This document shows positions 1 to 7,463 of a DNA stretch of 11,134 bases, one piece after another. Every line of letters begins with the position of its first letter. Position 1 is the first letter of the stretch. Position numbers and translations under genes: made by a program. Below the pieces are notes generated by a model that saw nothing but the letters and a program-made list of their open reading frames with translations, was not told where the DNA came from and searched no databases. Source of the stretch: Actinomycetota bacterium (GTDB taxonomy: Bacteria > Actinomycetota > Humimicrobiia > Humimicrobiales > Humimicrobiaceae); assembly GCA_016932375.1 (NCBI GenBank), contig JAFGDA010000054.1, forward strand, positions 1-11,134, written 5' to 3'.

Positions 1-774
1 CTTAACCGGATGGAAAAAGTGCTGGATGAAAGCCATAATCATGATATTGAAGTGATAAAAAAGAGGCTCTTAGATGAAGCCAAAAAGATAGAAGATGAAG
101 ATCTTAAGATTAACTACATGATAGGGGAAAGCGGGTTTGGGATTTTCAGCGCCAGTTCAGGACTTAAAATCCTTACCCATTGCAATGCGGGAGCACTTGC
201 TACTTCCGGTTACGGTACGGCGCTGGCGGTAATAAGAAGCCTCCACCGCAGGAAAAAAGTAAAGGAAGTCATAGTTGATGAAACCAGGCCTTTCCTGCAG
301 GGGGCAAGGCTTACTGCCTGGGAGCTTTACCAGGAAAAAATCCCGTTTTATGTCATAACCGATAACATGTCAGGTTATTTCATGTCTAAAGGGGAAGTGG
401 ATGCAGTCATAGTGGGGGCAGACCGTATAGCTGCCAATGGAGACAGCGCAAACAAGATTGGGACATTGAGCCTTTCCATAATTGCGGGATTTTTCAATAT
501 TCCTTTTTATGTTGCGGCACCCATATCGACTATTGACTTTGACACTAAAAGCGGTGATATGATCCCCATAGAGGAGAGAAACGAAAGCGAGATAAGGGAG
601 ATATCCGGAAAGACTGTTATTCCCGGATACATGCCGGTAAGGAATCCTGCATTTGATGTTACACCATATGGCAATATTACCGCTATAATAACAGAAGAGG
701 GCGTGATAAGACCGCCTTTTCATAAAAATATGGACAGGATTTTGAAAGTTAATAAAGTAAATCTTAAAAAATAG
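1..774 (+). CDS. mtnA: S-methyl-5-thioribose-1-phosphate isomerase, 5'-truncated by window edge
   Basis: This is an aldose-ketose isomerase of the eIF2B-alpha/MtnA family. In methionine salvage it converts 5-methylthioribose-1-phosphate to the ribulose-1-phosphate form in the cytoplasm. The frame is open from base 1 (L-N-R then ATG at 10), and the L-x-R-M context fits the internal 'NL.WALDRM' region of MtnA. The ATG at 10 is therefore probably internal, and roughly 90-100 N-terminal residues lie upstream, judging from a usual length near 350. Visible motifs are THCNAGALAT with the catalytic Cys codon at 181-183, DETRP, the substrate loop DNMSG (361-375), and GADRIAANGDSANKIGT with the catalytic Asp codon at 421-423. 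The C-terminal PxxDVTP-type motif is also present. The stop is TAG at 772-774. No other salvage gene is visible. Related ribose-1,5-bisphosphate or 5-deoxyribose-1-phosphate isomerases share this fold, so the exact substrate is less sure than the family. Confidence 0.93.
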   Translation, partial: LNRMEKVLDESHNHDIEVIKKRLLDEAKKIEDEDLKINYMIGESGFGIFSASSGLKILTHCNAGALATSGYGTALAVIRSLHRRKKVKEVIVDETRPFLQGARLTAWELYQEKIPFYVITDNMSGYFMSKGEVDAVIVGADRIAANGDSANKIGTLSLSIIAGFFNIPFYVAAPISTIDFDTKSGDMIPIEERNESEIREISGKTVIPGYMPVRNPAFDVTPYGNITAIITEEGVIRPPFHKNMDRILKVNKVNLKK

Positions 775-786
775 CCCTGGAAGGGC
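774..786 (-). terminator. Small GC hairpin with T-run on the minus strand
   Basis: GCCCT (774-778), a GGA loop and AGGGC (782-786) form a perfect 5-bp stem starting at the last base of the mtnA stop codon. On the + strand no T-run follows. On the minus strand the stem is followed by TATTTTTT (773-766), the layout of a Rho-independent terminator for leftward transcription. No leftward gene is visible nearby. The stem is short, so termination strength is doubtful. Confidence 0.25.
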
Positions 787-860
787 AACTTTATCCTGCT
801 GTCGTTCCCGGGTGGTACCTGATAAAAATTTATATAAATGAATATGGGGAATAAATGACA

Positions 861-866
861 GAGGTG
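861..866 (+). promoter_or_regulatory. Ribosome binding site choosing the 873 start
   Basis: GAGGTG lies 6 bases before the ATG at 873. The earlier in-frame ATG at 855 has only GGGGA with a 4-base gap. The 873 start also places the VLAAGLGTR loop at the normal distance from the N terminus, so it is preferred. Confidence 0.65.
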
Positions 867-872
867 AGAACT

Positions 873-2018
873 ATGGCAGCAAAAAAAGCAATGGTACTTG
901 CAGCAGGGCTTGGGACAAGATTAAGGCCCCTGACCGATCTTATCTCCAAACCGATGGCGCCTATCTGCAACCGGCCGGTAATGGAACACATAATAAGGCT
1001 TCTCGCCCGCCATGATTTCAAGGATATAGTCTGCAATCTTCACTGGTTTCCTGAAGATATAAAAAATTATTTTGGCGACGGGTCCAGGTGGGGAGTAAAA
1101 ATCGTTTATTCTTATGAGGAAGAACTTCTTGGCACTGCAGGCGGAGTAAAGAATGTGCAGGATTTTTTTGAAGGAAATAATTTCCTGGTTATATCAGGGG
1201 ATGCCCTTACGGATATGGATTTAAGCAATGCTTATGATTTCCATATTAAAAAAGGCGGGAAAGCCACTCTTATCCTTACCGAGGTGGATGATACATCCCA
1301 GTATGGTGTAGTAATACTGGATAAGGACGGAAGGATCAGCGGGTTCCAGGAAAAACCTTTGAGCGGTGAGGCCAGGTCAAATCTTGCCAATAGCGGCATC
1401 TATTTTTTCGAGCCTGATATTTTTCAGTACATGCCTCCAAGGGGCCAGTTTTACGATTTTGGAAAGAACCTTTTCCCCGACCTGCTTGAGAAAAATATTC
1501 CTTATTTCGGATACAGGCACAGCGAATACTGGAATGATGTAGGCAGCCTGGATGAGTACCAGCAGGGAAATTTCGATGCACTGGAAGGAAAAGTAAAGGT
1601 GGATATACCCGGGAAAAAGATAAGGGAGGGGGTATGGATAGGCAGGAACTGTAAAATAGAGGAAGGCGTAATCATAATTCCTCCCGTATGTATTGGTGAC
1701 AACTGCACCATTAAGTCAGGGGCCAAACTTTTTGGTCCGATCATCCTTGGGAACAATACAATGGTGGATGAAAGGGCTATACTATACAGGGGCATCAAAT
1801 GGGGAAGCGGATATATAGGTAAAGACGCCTCGCTGATCGGGGCAATAATAGGTTATAATACAGAAATAAAGGACAAGGCATCTGTTCTTGAGAGGGCTGT
1901 AATAGGATCAAGAAGCATAGTAAAAGACGGGATAAAAATACACCCGAGTGTTAAAATAATGTCAAATGAAGTTATAGAAATAGACCGGAAAGCCGGGGAA
2001 GAAGAGCAGGATTCCTGA
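873..2018 (+). CDS. Nucleotide-sugar pyrophosphorylase (sugar-1-phosphate nucleotidyltransferase) with left-handed beta-helix
   Basis: This cytoplasmic enzyme joins a sugar-1-phosphate to an NTP, releasing pyrophosphate and giving an NDP-sugar for wall, capsule or glycan synthesis. The 381-residue product opens with the nucleotide-binding loop MVLAAGLGTRLRPLT (about residues 7-21) followed by KPM. LLGTAGGVKN (about 89-98) and the metal-binding SGD (about 110-112) follow, then EKP and the WNDVGS motif late in the catalytic domain. From about residue 245 on, hexapeptide-type repeats (IGRNCKIEEGVII, IGDNCTI, IGKDASLIGAIIG) build a left-handed beta-helix. The layout matches GDP-mannose and dTDP-glucose pyrophosphorylase relatives. 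The actinobacterial-type fusion with a C-terminal phosphomannomutase domain is absent: the protein ends just after the helix with a charged tail. Substrate and nucleotide cannot be assigned. An alternative start at 855 would add six residues. Confidence 0.9.
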   Translation: MAAKKAMVLAAGLGTRLRPLTDLISKPMAPICNRPVMEHIIRLLARHDFKDIVCNLHWFPEDIKNYFGDGSRWGVKIVYSYEEELLGTAGGVKNVQDFFEGNNFLVISGDALTDMDLSNAYDFHIKKGGKATLILTEVDDTSQYGVVILDKDGRISGFQEKPLSGEARSNLANSGIYFFEPDIFQYMPPRGQFYDFGKNLFPDLLEKNIPYFGYRHSEYWNDVGSLDEYQQGNFDALEGKVKVDIPGKKIREGVWIGRNCKIEEGVIIIPPVCIGDNCTIKSGAKLFGPIILGNNTMVDERAILYRGIKWGSGYIGKDASLIGAIIGYNTEIKDKASVLERAVIGSRSIVKDGIKIHPSVKIMSNEVIEIDRKAGEEEQDS

Positions 2019-2056
2019 ATTTATAAACTTTTTTAAGTTTCCGGAATTGTAAAAAG

Positions 2057-2740
2057 TTGCGTCAATCTACAATAACTGATTTTTTTAAGGATATCATAAT
2101 ACCGCCCCTGTGTGCTGTGTGCGGAAAGCTAAGCCATGAAATTGTTTGCAGCAGCTGCAGGGCTGCCATAGAGACTGTTGATTCGCCAATATGCATAAGA
2201 TGCGGCAGTCCTGTGCCGGGATCGGTACAAAATGTGGAAAACTGCAGCCAGTGCAGGGACCAGGGTTATGCATTTTACAGGCACCGCAGTTTTTCCCTGT
2301 ATCGTGGAAATATGAAAAGGCTGATACAGGGGTTTAAATATGACAGGGTTTATGAAATCGGCAAACTCCTGGCAAATTTTTTATATGAGGCTTATCTAAA
2401 ATATTATCATGGATATATGGTAGACTATATTTATATTGTCCCGGGCAGGCATATTGAGCTGCTTGCTGAAAGACTGTCATCACTTTCCGGTATCCCTTTT
2501 GTGGACAATATCATAAAAATCAGGGACATATACAGACAGCAGGGCCTGGGTTATTATCAGAGAAGGGAAAATGTCAGGGAATCATTTAAAATCAGGGATT
2601 GTCTTGCTGCTTCAGGAAGGAATATACTGTTAATCGATGACGTATGGACCACAGGCAGCACATTGAAGGAAATATGCAGGGTGCTTTCGGAAAGCAATAC
2701 CGGGAAAATATTCATATTGACTCTGGCAAGGGGGAACTGA
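2057..2740 (+). CDS. comF: ComF family phosphoribosyltransferase-like protein
   Basis: ComF/GntX proteins are linked to DNA uptake during competence and to DNA processing. The PRTase fold is clear, but no reaction is firmly established. The 227-residue product has an N-terminal zinc-finger region with four CxxC pairs (Cys19/22, 31/34, 46/49, 63/66). A PRTase domain follows, with the PRPP-binding loop LLIDDVWTTGSTL (about 191-203) and the family's QQ-x(7)-RR-x-NV segment (about 170-184). The start is TTG: the frame has a TAA at 2024-2026 and no ATG until far inside the protein. The upstream SD is weak. An AT-only inverted repeat, AAACTT-TTTT-AAGTTT (2025-2040), lies in the 38-base gap after the preceding gene. 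The usual VPVPLxxxRxxxRGFNQ stretch is replaced by a short VPGR (128-131), so about a dozen residues are missing. The protein may be divergent in activity. No other competence gene is in view. Confidence 0.88.
   Translation: MRQSTITDFFKDIIIPPLCAVCGKLSHEIVCSSCRAAIETVDSPICIRCGSPVPGSVQNVENCSQCRDQGYAFYRHRSFSLYRGNMKRLIQGFKYDRVYEIGKLLANFLYEAYLKYYHGYMVDYIYIVPGRHIELLAERLSSLSGIPFVDNIIKIRDIYRQQGLGYYQRRENVRESFKIRDCLAASGRNILLIDDVWTTGSTLKEICRVLSESNTGKIFILTLARGN
2728..2736 (+). promoter_or_regulatory. Strong SD within comF for the TTG start of the cold-shock gene
   Basis: AAGGGGGAA, inside the last codons of comF, leaves 6 bases between its G-run and the TTG at 2741. The comF stop TGA (2738-2740) abuts that TTG. 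This supports translational coupling of the two genes and the non-ATG start. Confidence 0.6.
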
Positions 2741-2953
2741 TTGGAAAAAGAAACAGGCAAGGTATTATGGTTCAGCCCTGAAAAGGGTTTTGGATTTATA
2801 AAGCATCCTGATAAAAAAATAGATATGGTGTTTGTAAGCTACAGCAACATTGAATCGGATGGGTTTAAAACCCTTAAGAAGGGGCAGAATGTAATTTTCG
2901 AGCTTTCAATGGACAAACGCGGTTACTTTGCAAAAAATGTGGAGTTGTTGTAA
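2741..2953 (+). CDS. Cold-shock domain protein (CspA family)
   Basis: This small single-domain OB-fold protein binds single-stranded RNA or DNA and acts in the cytoplasm as an RNA chaperone or antiterminator. Its 70 residues fill the family's usual 65-75. It starts with the typical KVLWFSPEKGFGFI, which includes RNP1 (KGFGFI, about 15-20) and the stacking Trp10, Phe17 and Phe19. RNP2 reads VFVSYS (about 30-35), where most family members have VFVHFS, so the stacking His is Ser and the next Phe is Tyr. The C-terminal GYFAKNV segment fits the final strand. The TTG start directly abuts the comF stop and has a good SD, so the pair is probably coupled. Whether it is cold-induced cannot be told; its leader is comF coding sequence rather than a long 5' UTR. 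Confidence 0.92.
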   Translation: MEKETGKVLWFSPEKGFGFIKHPDKKIDMVFVSYSNIESDGFKTLKKGQNVIFELSMDKRGYFAKNVELL

Positions 2954-3012
2954 ATTATTATATCCTTAATGTTTGGAATTAAAATAAACAGGATTTTTAG
3001 ATCAAATTAAAG

Positions 3013-3040
3013 TTAAAAATTGATAAAACCGGAATAGAAT
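3013..3040 (+). promoter_or_regulatory. Candidate sigma-A-type promoter for hpf
   Basis: TTAAAA (3013-3018), 16 bases and TAGAAT (3035-3040) resemble -35 and -10 boxes, at 4/6 and 5/6 matches. They would give a leader of about 20 bases before ATG 3069. A competing pair is TTGATA (3020-3025) with TTTAAC (3042-3047). The 115-base spacer 2954-3068 is very AT-rich, so chance matches are likely. No clear terminator for the cold-shock gene is seen in it. Confidence 0.35.
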
Positions 3041-3068
3041 ATTTAACAGGATTGTCGGAGGTGTACAT

Positions 3069-3647
3069 ATGGAATATGTGGTAAAAGGCAGGAATTTCGA
3101 AGTCGATGAAAAGATTAAAAGCTATGCGGACAGGAAAATCAGGGACAGGGTAGGCAGGCTTCTGGATAAAGTGGTTAAGGTGGAAGTAAAGTTTAATTTT
3201 GAGAAGAATCCAAGGATAAATGAAAACAACCATGTGGAAGTTACAGTTTTTGCTTCCGGTGCCGTAATAAGGGCAACTGATTCCGGGTCCGATGTTTATT
3301 CAGCTGTAGACAGGGTAAGTGCAAAACTTGAGAGGCAGGTAAAAAAATTCAGGGGCAAACTGTTAAAAAGGGGACGTAAAAGTCCTGCAACTGTCACCGG
3401 GCCGGCTTCCCCTGTGCTCCAGGACACAATGTCTTCAGATACTGGCAGTATCGAGGAAAAAATAAGAAGTTCTATAGTAAAGGTAAAATCGTTCAGCCTC
3501 AAACCAATATCTCCAGAAGAGGCGGTAATCCAGATGGAACTTCTCGGACATGATTTTTTTGTATTCATAAATTCTGAAACCGGGCAAACTGCCGTAGTCT
3601 ACCGCAGGAAAGATAAAAATTACGGGCTGATTGAACCCACGGCTTAG
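3069..3647 (+). CDS. hpf: Ribosome hibernation promoting factor, long form
   Basis: Long HPF binds the 30S decoding region and dimerises 70S ribosomes into inactive 100S particles in stationary phase or stress. The 192-residue product has the S30AE beta-alpha-beta-beta-beta-alpha N-domain (about 1-100, starting MEYVVKGRNFEV). A loose linker rich in Ser, Pro and Thr follows (about 103-128), then the C-terminal dimerisation domain (about 135-190). That domain carries the characteristic FSLKPISPEEAVIQMELLGH and VVYRRKDKNYGLIEP signatures. The length is typical of long HPF (about 180-200), not of short YfiA/HPF. The start has a strong GGAGGTG at 3057-3063, 5 bases before ATG. It sits just upstream of secA, as B. 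subtilis yvyD/hpf does. Its AT-rich upstream spacer suggests a promoter of its own, which fits growth-phase control (inference). Confidence 0.95.
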   Translation: MEYVVKGRNFEVDEKIKSYADRKIRDRVGRLLDKVVKVEVKFNFEKNPRINENNHVEVTVFASGAVIRATDSGSDVYSAVDRVSAKLERQVKKFRGKLLKRGRKSPATVTGPASPVLQDTMSSDTGSIEEKIRSSIVKVKSFSLKPISPEEAVIQMELLGHDFFVFINSETGQTAVVYRRKDKNYGLIEPTA

Positions 3648-3651
3648 ATAT

Positions 3652-3668
3652 CAGGATAATATATCCTG
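3652..3668 (+). other. Short inverted repeat after hpf
   Basis: CAGGATA (3652-3658), an ATA loop and TATCCTG (3662-3668) form a perfect 7-bp stem five bases after the hpf stop. No T-run follows, so a classical intrinsic terminator is not supported. It could be an mRNA 3'-end stabiliser or chance. Confidence 0.25.
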
Positions 3669-3701
3669 GATAACACGGTGATTTGTTATTATGTACAGGG
3701 A

Positions 3702-3707
3702 TATAAT
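3702..3707 (+). promoter_or_regulatory. Candidate -10 box for secA
   Basis: A perfect TATAAT lies 32 bases before the secA ATG in the 92-base hpf-secA spacer. The best -35-like sequence, TTGTTA (3683-3688), is only 13 bases away, which is too close. The region at the correct spacing (3679-3684) does not match. There is no TG extended -10 either. Support is therefore limited to the single box and its position. Confidence 0.3.
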
Positions 3708-3739
3708 TATCTAAAATATCATTACAGAAAGTAAGAACC

Positions 3740-6280
3740 ATGAAAAAAATTGCAGGCATATTGAAGTTTGGTGAGGGGAAAAACCTCAGGAAATATGAAG
3801 ACTTTATAAGAAGGGTAAATGAGCTGGAGGGCACGATTGCCAGGCTTTCCGACAGTGAACTTACTGCAAAGACTGCCTATTTCAGGCAGCGGTATGATAA
3901 TGGAGAATCCCTTGAAAGCATCATGCCTGAAGCCTTTTCGGTGGTGAGGGAGGCAAGTAAAAGGACCATCGGTATGAGGCATTTTGATGTACAGATAATG
4001 GGAGGCGCGGTACTCTTCGAAGGTAAAATAGCCGAGATGAAGACCGGTGAAGGAAAAACACTGGTAGCCACACTTCCAGCATATCTTTATTCCTTTAGCG
4101 GAAAAAGCACACACCTTGTAACGGTCAATGATTATCTTGCCAGAAGGGACAGCCAGTGGATGGGGCCGGTATATAATTTCCTTGGATTGAAGGTGGGACT
4201 CATCCAGCATGACATGTCTCCTTCTGAAAGGTACAGCCAGTACCGCTGCCATGTTGTACATGGTACAAACAATGAGTTCGGGTTTGATTATTTAAGGGAT
4301 AACATGGTGCTTTCAAAAGAAAACATGGTGCAGGACGGCCATCATTTTGCAATAATCGACGAGGTGGATAGCATCCTTATTGATGAGGCACGGACACCGC
4401 TTATAATCTCAGGAGTAGCCCAGGGCACCACTGATATCTATAAAAAGTTTGCACGTATAGTCCCCAGGCTAAAAGCTGGGGAAGATTTTGAAATAGACGA
4501 AAAATCAAGGACTGTAGCAATTACCGAATCAGGAGTTGAGAAGGTAGAGGATATGACAGGTCTTGAAAATCTGTACAGCCCTTCCAATTTCCTTTATATC
4601 CATGCCATGAACCAGACACTTAAAGCTTACCATCTGTTCAAAAAAGATGTTGATTATATGTTGAAGGACGGGCAGATAATAATAGTGGATGAATTTACGG
4701 GGCGGCTCATGCCTGGAAGAAGATACAGCGAGGGGCTTCACCAGGCAATTGAAGCCAGGGAAGGTGTCAGGGTAAGGGATGAAAACCAGACACTGGCTAC
4801 AATAACCCTTCAAAACTACTTCAGGATGTACAATAAACTGGCAGGCATGACAGGTACGGCACTTACTGAAGCTGCAGAATTCAGGCACATATATAACCTT
4901 GAAACCGTGGTGATCCCGACCAATATGCCAATGATAAGGGAAGACCTTCCAGACCTTATCTATAAGACAGAGAAAATGAAATTTGAAAAGGTAACAGAAG
5001 ATATAATTGAAAGACATAAAAAGGGCCAGCCTGTACTTGTGGGCACAATTACAATAGAGAAATCAGAACTGCTCTCGGAAATGTTAAAAAGGAGGGGAAT
5101 ACCCCATCAGGTATTGAATGCGAAATATCATGAGAAGGAAGCAGAGATAATAGCCCGGGCAGGCGAGAAACATGCAGTGACAATTGCTACCAATATGGCA
5201 GGCAGGGGTACCGATATTGTTCTTGGTGAAGGCGTTAAGGAGCTTGGTGGTCTTCATGTCCTGGGTACGGAAAGGCACGAAAGCAGGAGGATAGACAACC
5301 AGCTGCGTGGCAGAAGCGGAAGGCAGGGCGATATTGGATCCAGCCAGTTTTACCTGAGCACCGAAGATGATCTGCTGCGCCTTTTTGGATCCGAACGTAT
5401 ATACACAATAATGAGCGCTTTTAATTTTCCTGATGACATGCCAATCCAGCACCCAATGATTAACAGGGCAATTGAGAATGCACAGAGACAGGTTGAAAGC
5501 AGGAATTTTGAAATAAGGAAACATGTCCTTGAATATGATGATGTGATGAACAAACAGAGGGAAGTAATATATACAAGGAGAAAAAATGTGCTGCTGGGCG
5601 AAGACCTGGAAACGGCAGCCTCCAACATGACCAGGGATGTGGTGGAAAAAAGTGTTGGGATGCATATAAAGCCCCAGGACTATCCGGAAAACTGGGCCCT
5701 TGAAGAACTGGATAATTTTATTTCGCCTCTTTTCGGAAGGGAGAGGCTGGGGGAAATACTGGACCGTGAAAAGGCTGTCAGGGAAAAATGGGATACCGGA
5801 CATCTTAAAGACGAGATAATAAGACTTGCAGAATCACTTTACAAAGAAAGGGAAGAACAGTACGGTTCCGCAGTCATGAGAAAAATTGAAAAAATGGTTA
5901 TGTTAAATGTTATTGACAATATGTGGAGAGGCCATCTTCTTGAAATGGATTATCTTAAAGAAGGAATAGGCCTGAGGGCCATAGCACAGAGGGATCCCCT
6001 TGTGGAATTCAAACATGAAGCATTCAATCTTTTTAAGGAACTTATTGATGAGATAAAGTTTGATACAGTAAGGCTCCTTTTTAACGCAAGGATAGTATCC
6101 CGGGAAGAAAGTGAAATGCAGAAAAGACAGGAACCGGAAAACATTACAACAAGCGGACCGTCAAAATCGGCCACGCCAGAGGGCTCAAAACAGCCTGCGG
6201 CCAGGCCAGATAAGGTAGGAAGAAACGATCCCTGCCCCTGCGGAAGCGGGAAAAAATACAAGAAATGCTGTGGTGCATGA
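3740..6280 (+). CDS. secA: Preprotein translocase ATPase SecA
   Basis: SecA is the ATP-driven motor that pushes unfolded preproteins through SecYEG. The 846-residue product compares with 841 in B. subtilis. Walker A is KTGEGKT (101-107), Walker B is IIDEVD with Asp207/Glu208, and [11 protein letters not shown] follows. The preprotein cross-linking domain begins after about residue 225. The second nucleotide-binding domain carries AGRGTD (487-492) and the arginine-rich [12 protein letters not shown] helical scaffold and wing region (about 570-770) and a polar linker lead to the zinc-binding tail [13 protein letters not shown] (Cys832, 834, 843, 844). That tail contacts SecB in proteobacteria and probably ribosomes or lipids elsewhere. 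The ATG has only a weak AG-rich SD, but [11 protein letters not shown] is a normal SecA start. It precedes prfB by 26 bases, the common hpf-secA-prfB order. Confidence 0.98.
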   Translation: MKKIAGILKFGEGKNLRKYEDFIRRVNELEGTIARLSDSELTAKTAYFRQRYDNGESLESIMPEAFSVVREASKRTIGMRHFDVQIMGGAVLFEGKIAEMKTGEGKTLVATLPAYLYSFSGKSTHLVTVNDYLARRDSQWMGPVYNFLGLKVGLIQHDMSPSERYSQYRCHVVHGTNNEFGFDYLRDNMVLSKENMVQDGHHFAIIDEVDSILIDEARTPLIISGVAQGTTDIYKKFARIVPRLKAGEDFEIDEKSRTVAITESGVEKVEDMTGLENLYSPSNFLYIHAMNQTLKAYHLFKKDVDYMLKDGQIIIVDEFTGRLMPGRRYSEGLHQAIEAREGVRVRDENQTLATITLQNYFRMYNKLAGMTGTALTEAAEFRHIYNLETVVIPTNMPMIREDLPDLIYKTEKMKFEKVTEDIIERHKKGQPVLVGTITIEKSELLSEMLKRRGIPHQVLNAKYHEKEAEIIARAGEKHAVTIATNMAGRGTDIVLGEGVKELGGLHVLGTERHESRRIDNQLRGRSGRQGDIGSSQFYLSTEDDLLRLFGSERIYTIMSAFNFPDDMPIQHPMINRAIENAQRQVESRNFEIRKHVLEYDDVMNKQREVIYTRRKNVLLGEDLETAASNMTRDVVEKSVGMHIKPQDYPENWALEELDNFISPLFGRERLGEILDREKAVREKWDTGHLKDEIIRLAESLYKEREEQYGSAVMRKIEKMVMLNVIDNMWRGHLLEMDYLKEGIGLRAIAQRDPLVEFKHEAFNLFKELIDEIKFDTVRLLFNARIVSREESEMQKRQEPENITTSGPSKSATPEGSKQPAARPDKVGRNDPCPCGSGKKYKKCCGA

Positions 6281-6306
6281 AATAGAAAAGAATTATGGAG
6301 GACAGG

Positions 6307-7411
6307 ATGCTTGAAGATTATAAGGCATTGCTTGATAAGCTCATTGAAAAACTTACCTTTTTAAGGGGCTGTCTTTGAAGTAGATAAAAAAAGGGCAGAG
6401 CTTGCCGGACTGCAGGAAAAGACCGTTGCGCCGGATTTCTGGAAAGATGGAAGCGAAGCCCAGAAAATAACGCAGAAGATTAATGATTTTAAGGGAATCA
6501 TTGAGTTTTTAGAGACTATGGAAGAAAAAACACAGGACTGCCAGGCGGCGCTTGAACTTCTCGAGGAAGATGAAGATCCAAAACTGCGAGAGGAACTGGA
6601 AGAAGGCCTGAAAAACCTTGAAAAGGAATTAGTTAAAATTGAGGAGAAGGCCGTCCTATCAGGAAAATACGACGGATATCCGGCAGTTGTTACCATACAT
6701 CCGGGAGCCGGGGGAACCGAATCGCAGGACTGGGCGGAGATGCTCTTCAGGATGTACAGCCGCTGGATTGAAAGAAGAAATTTTAAGTACCAGATCAATG
6801 ATTACCAGACAGGTGATGAGGCTGGTATAAAAAATGTGACTTTTTCAGTATCGGGCGAAAAAGCATATGGGCTGCTTAAAGGTGAAAAAGGCATACACAG
6901 GCTGGTAAGGATATCTCCTTTTGATTCTTCAAAAAGGAGGCACACATCCTTTGCATCGGTGGATGTAATACCGCTTATGGAAGATGATATAGACCTGAAT
7001 ATAGAAAAAGATGATCTAAGGATTGAAACTTTCCGTTCAAGCGGAGCAGGTGGGCAGCATGTCAATGTCACTGATTCTGCGGTCAGGATAACGCACCTTC
7101 CTACAGGCATAATTGTACAGTGCCAGAATGAAAGGTCCCAGATAATGAACCGCCAGACTGCCATGGCCATACTGCGGTCCCGTCTTTTCGAACTGGAGAG
7201 GCAGAAAAGCATCGAGGAAATTGACAGGGTAAGGGGAGAAAAAAAAGATATAGGATGGGGAAACCAGATAAGGAGCTATGTGCTCCAGCCATACCAGATG
7301 ATAAAGGACCACCGGACAAATATCGAGATAGGGGATGTTCAGTCGGTATTAAACGGTGGAATAGATCCTTTTATAAGGGGATTTCTTGAAAAAAATTTAT
7401 GCTCAGGGTAA
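6307..7411 (+). CDS. prfB: Peptide chain release factor 2, expressed by programmed +1 frameshift
   Basis: RF2 recognises UGA and UAA and triggers peptide release on the ribosome. Translation starts at ATG 6307, behind GGAGG (6297-6301), and runs 23 codons to CTT followed by an in-frame TGA (6376-6378). Skipping one base (T6376) puts the ribosome in the frame GAA GTA GAT, which continues to TAA 7409-7411. The full product is 367 residues, normal for RF2 (365 in E. coli). The join reads LRGCL|EVDKKRAEL, matching E. coli LRGYL|DYDAKKERL in place. Further motifs are HPGAGGTESQDW (about 131-142), the stop-codon-reading SPF (203-205) and the hydrolysis motif GGQ (238-240). Low RF2 makes decoding of UGA slow and favours the shift, giving autoregulation (known for the family). 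The CDS spans the shift site, so a single-frame translation will look broken. It lies between secA and ftsE. Confidence 0.95.
6362..6378 (+). promoter_or_regulatory. prfB +1 programmed frameshift site
   Basis: TAAGGGG (6362-6368) is an internal Shine-Dalgarno-like element. The slippery CTT (6373-6375) and stop TGA (6376-6378) follow. The AGG-GGC-TGT-CTT-TGA layout keeps the E. coli spacing of AGG-GGG-TAT-CTT-TGA. There are two differences: the last SD base is C, and the base after the stop is A instead of the nearly universal C. A second zero-frame stop, TAA, comes at 6385-6387, so non-shifted product would be 23 residues. Confidence 0.93.
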
Positions 7412-7463
7412 ACTTTTAAAATAAACAAGAATAAGGAAGTTTCTGCACAGAGAAAAGATCAAG

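Noticed and set aside
10..774. mtnA as a complete gene starting at ATG 10
   Set aside because: The frame is open to base 1, the residues before the ATG match the internal family motif, and the product would be about 100 residues short.
855..872. Start of the nucleotidyltransferase at ATG 855
   Set aside because: The 873 ATG has the better SD and spacing; the extra six residues are not part of the domain.
2025..2040. AAACTT-TTTT-AAGTTT as a terminator between the nucleotidyltransferase gene and comF
   Set aside because: The stem is 6 bp and almost all A-T, with no following T-run, so it is not a credible intrinsic terminator.
3722..4261. 179-codon minus-strand open frame over the secA start
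   Set aside because: It is antisense to conserved secA coding sequence including Walker A, with no family resemblance.
5084..5803. 239-codon minus-strand open frame within secA
   Set aside because: It lies wholly inside a full-length, highly conserved SecA in another frame. Its translation is rich in His, Phe and Cys with no recognisable motif, and it has no SD.
6361..6798. 145-codon minus-strand frame over prfB
   Set aside because: Its poly-Ser/Phe composition is the mirror of Glu/Lys-rich helices in RF2; it is a shadow.
6518..7411. prfB starting at ATG 6518 as a short 297-residue RF2, or a frameshifted pseudogene
   Set aside because: The upstream 70 residues align with RF2, an SD precedes ATG 6307, and the SD-like/CTT-TGA site is the known programmed shift. 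The gene is intact.
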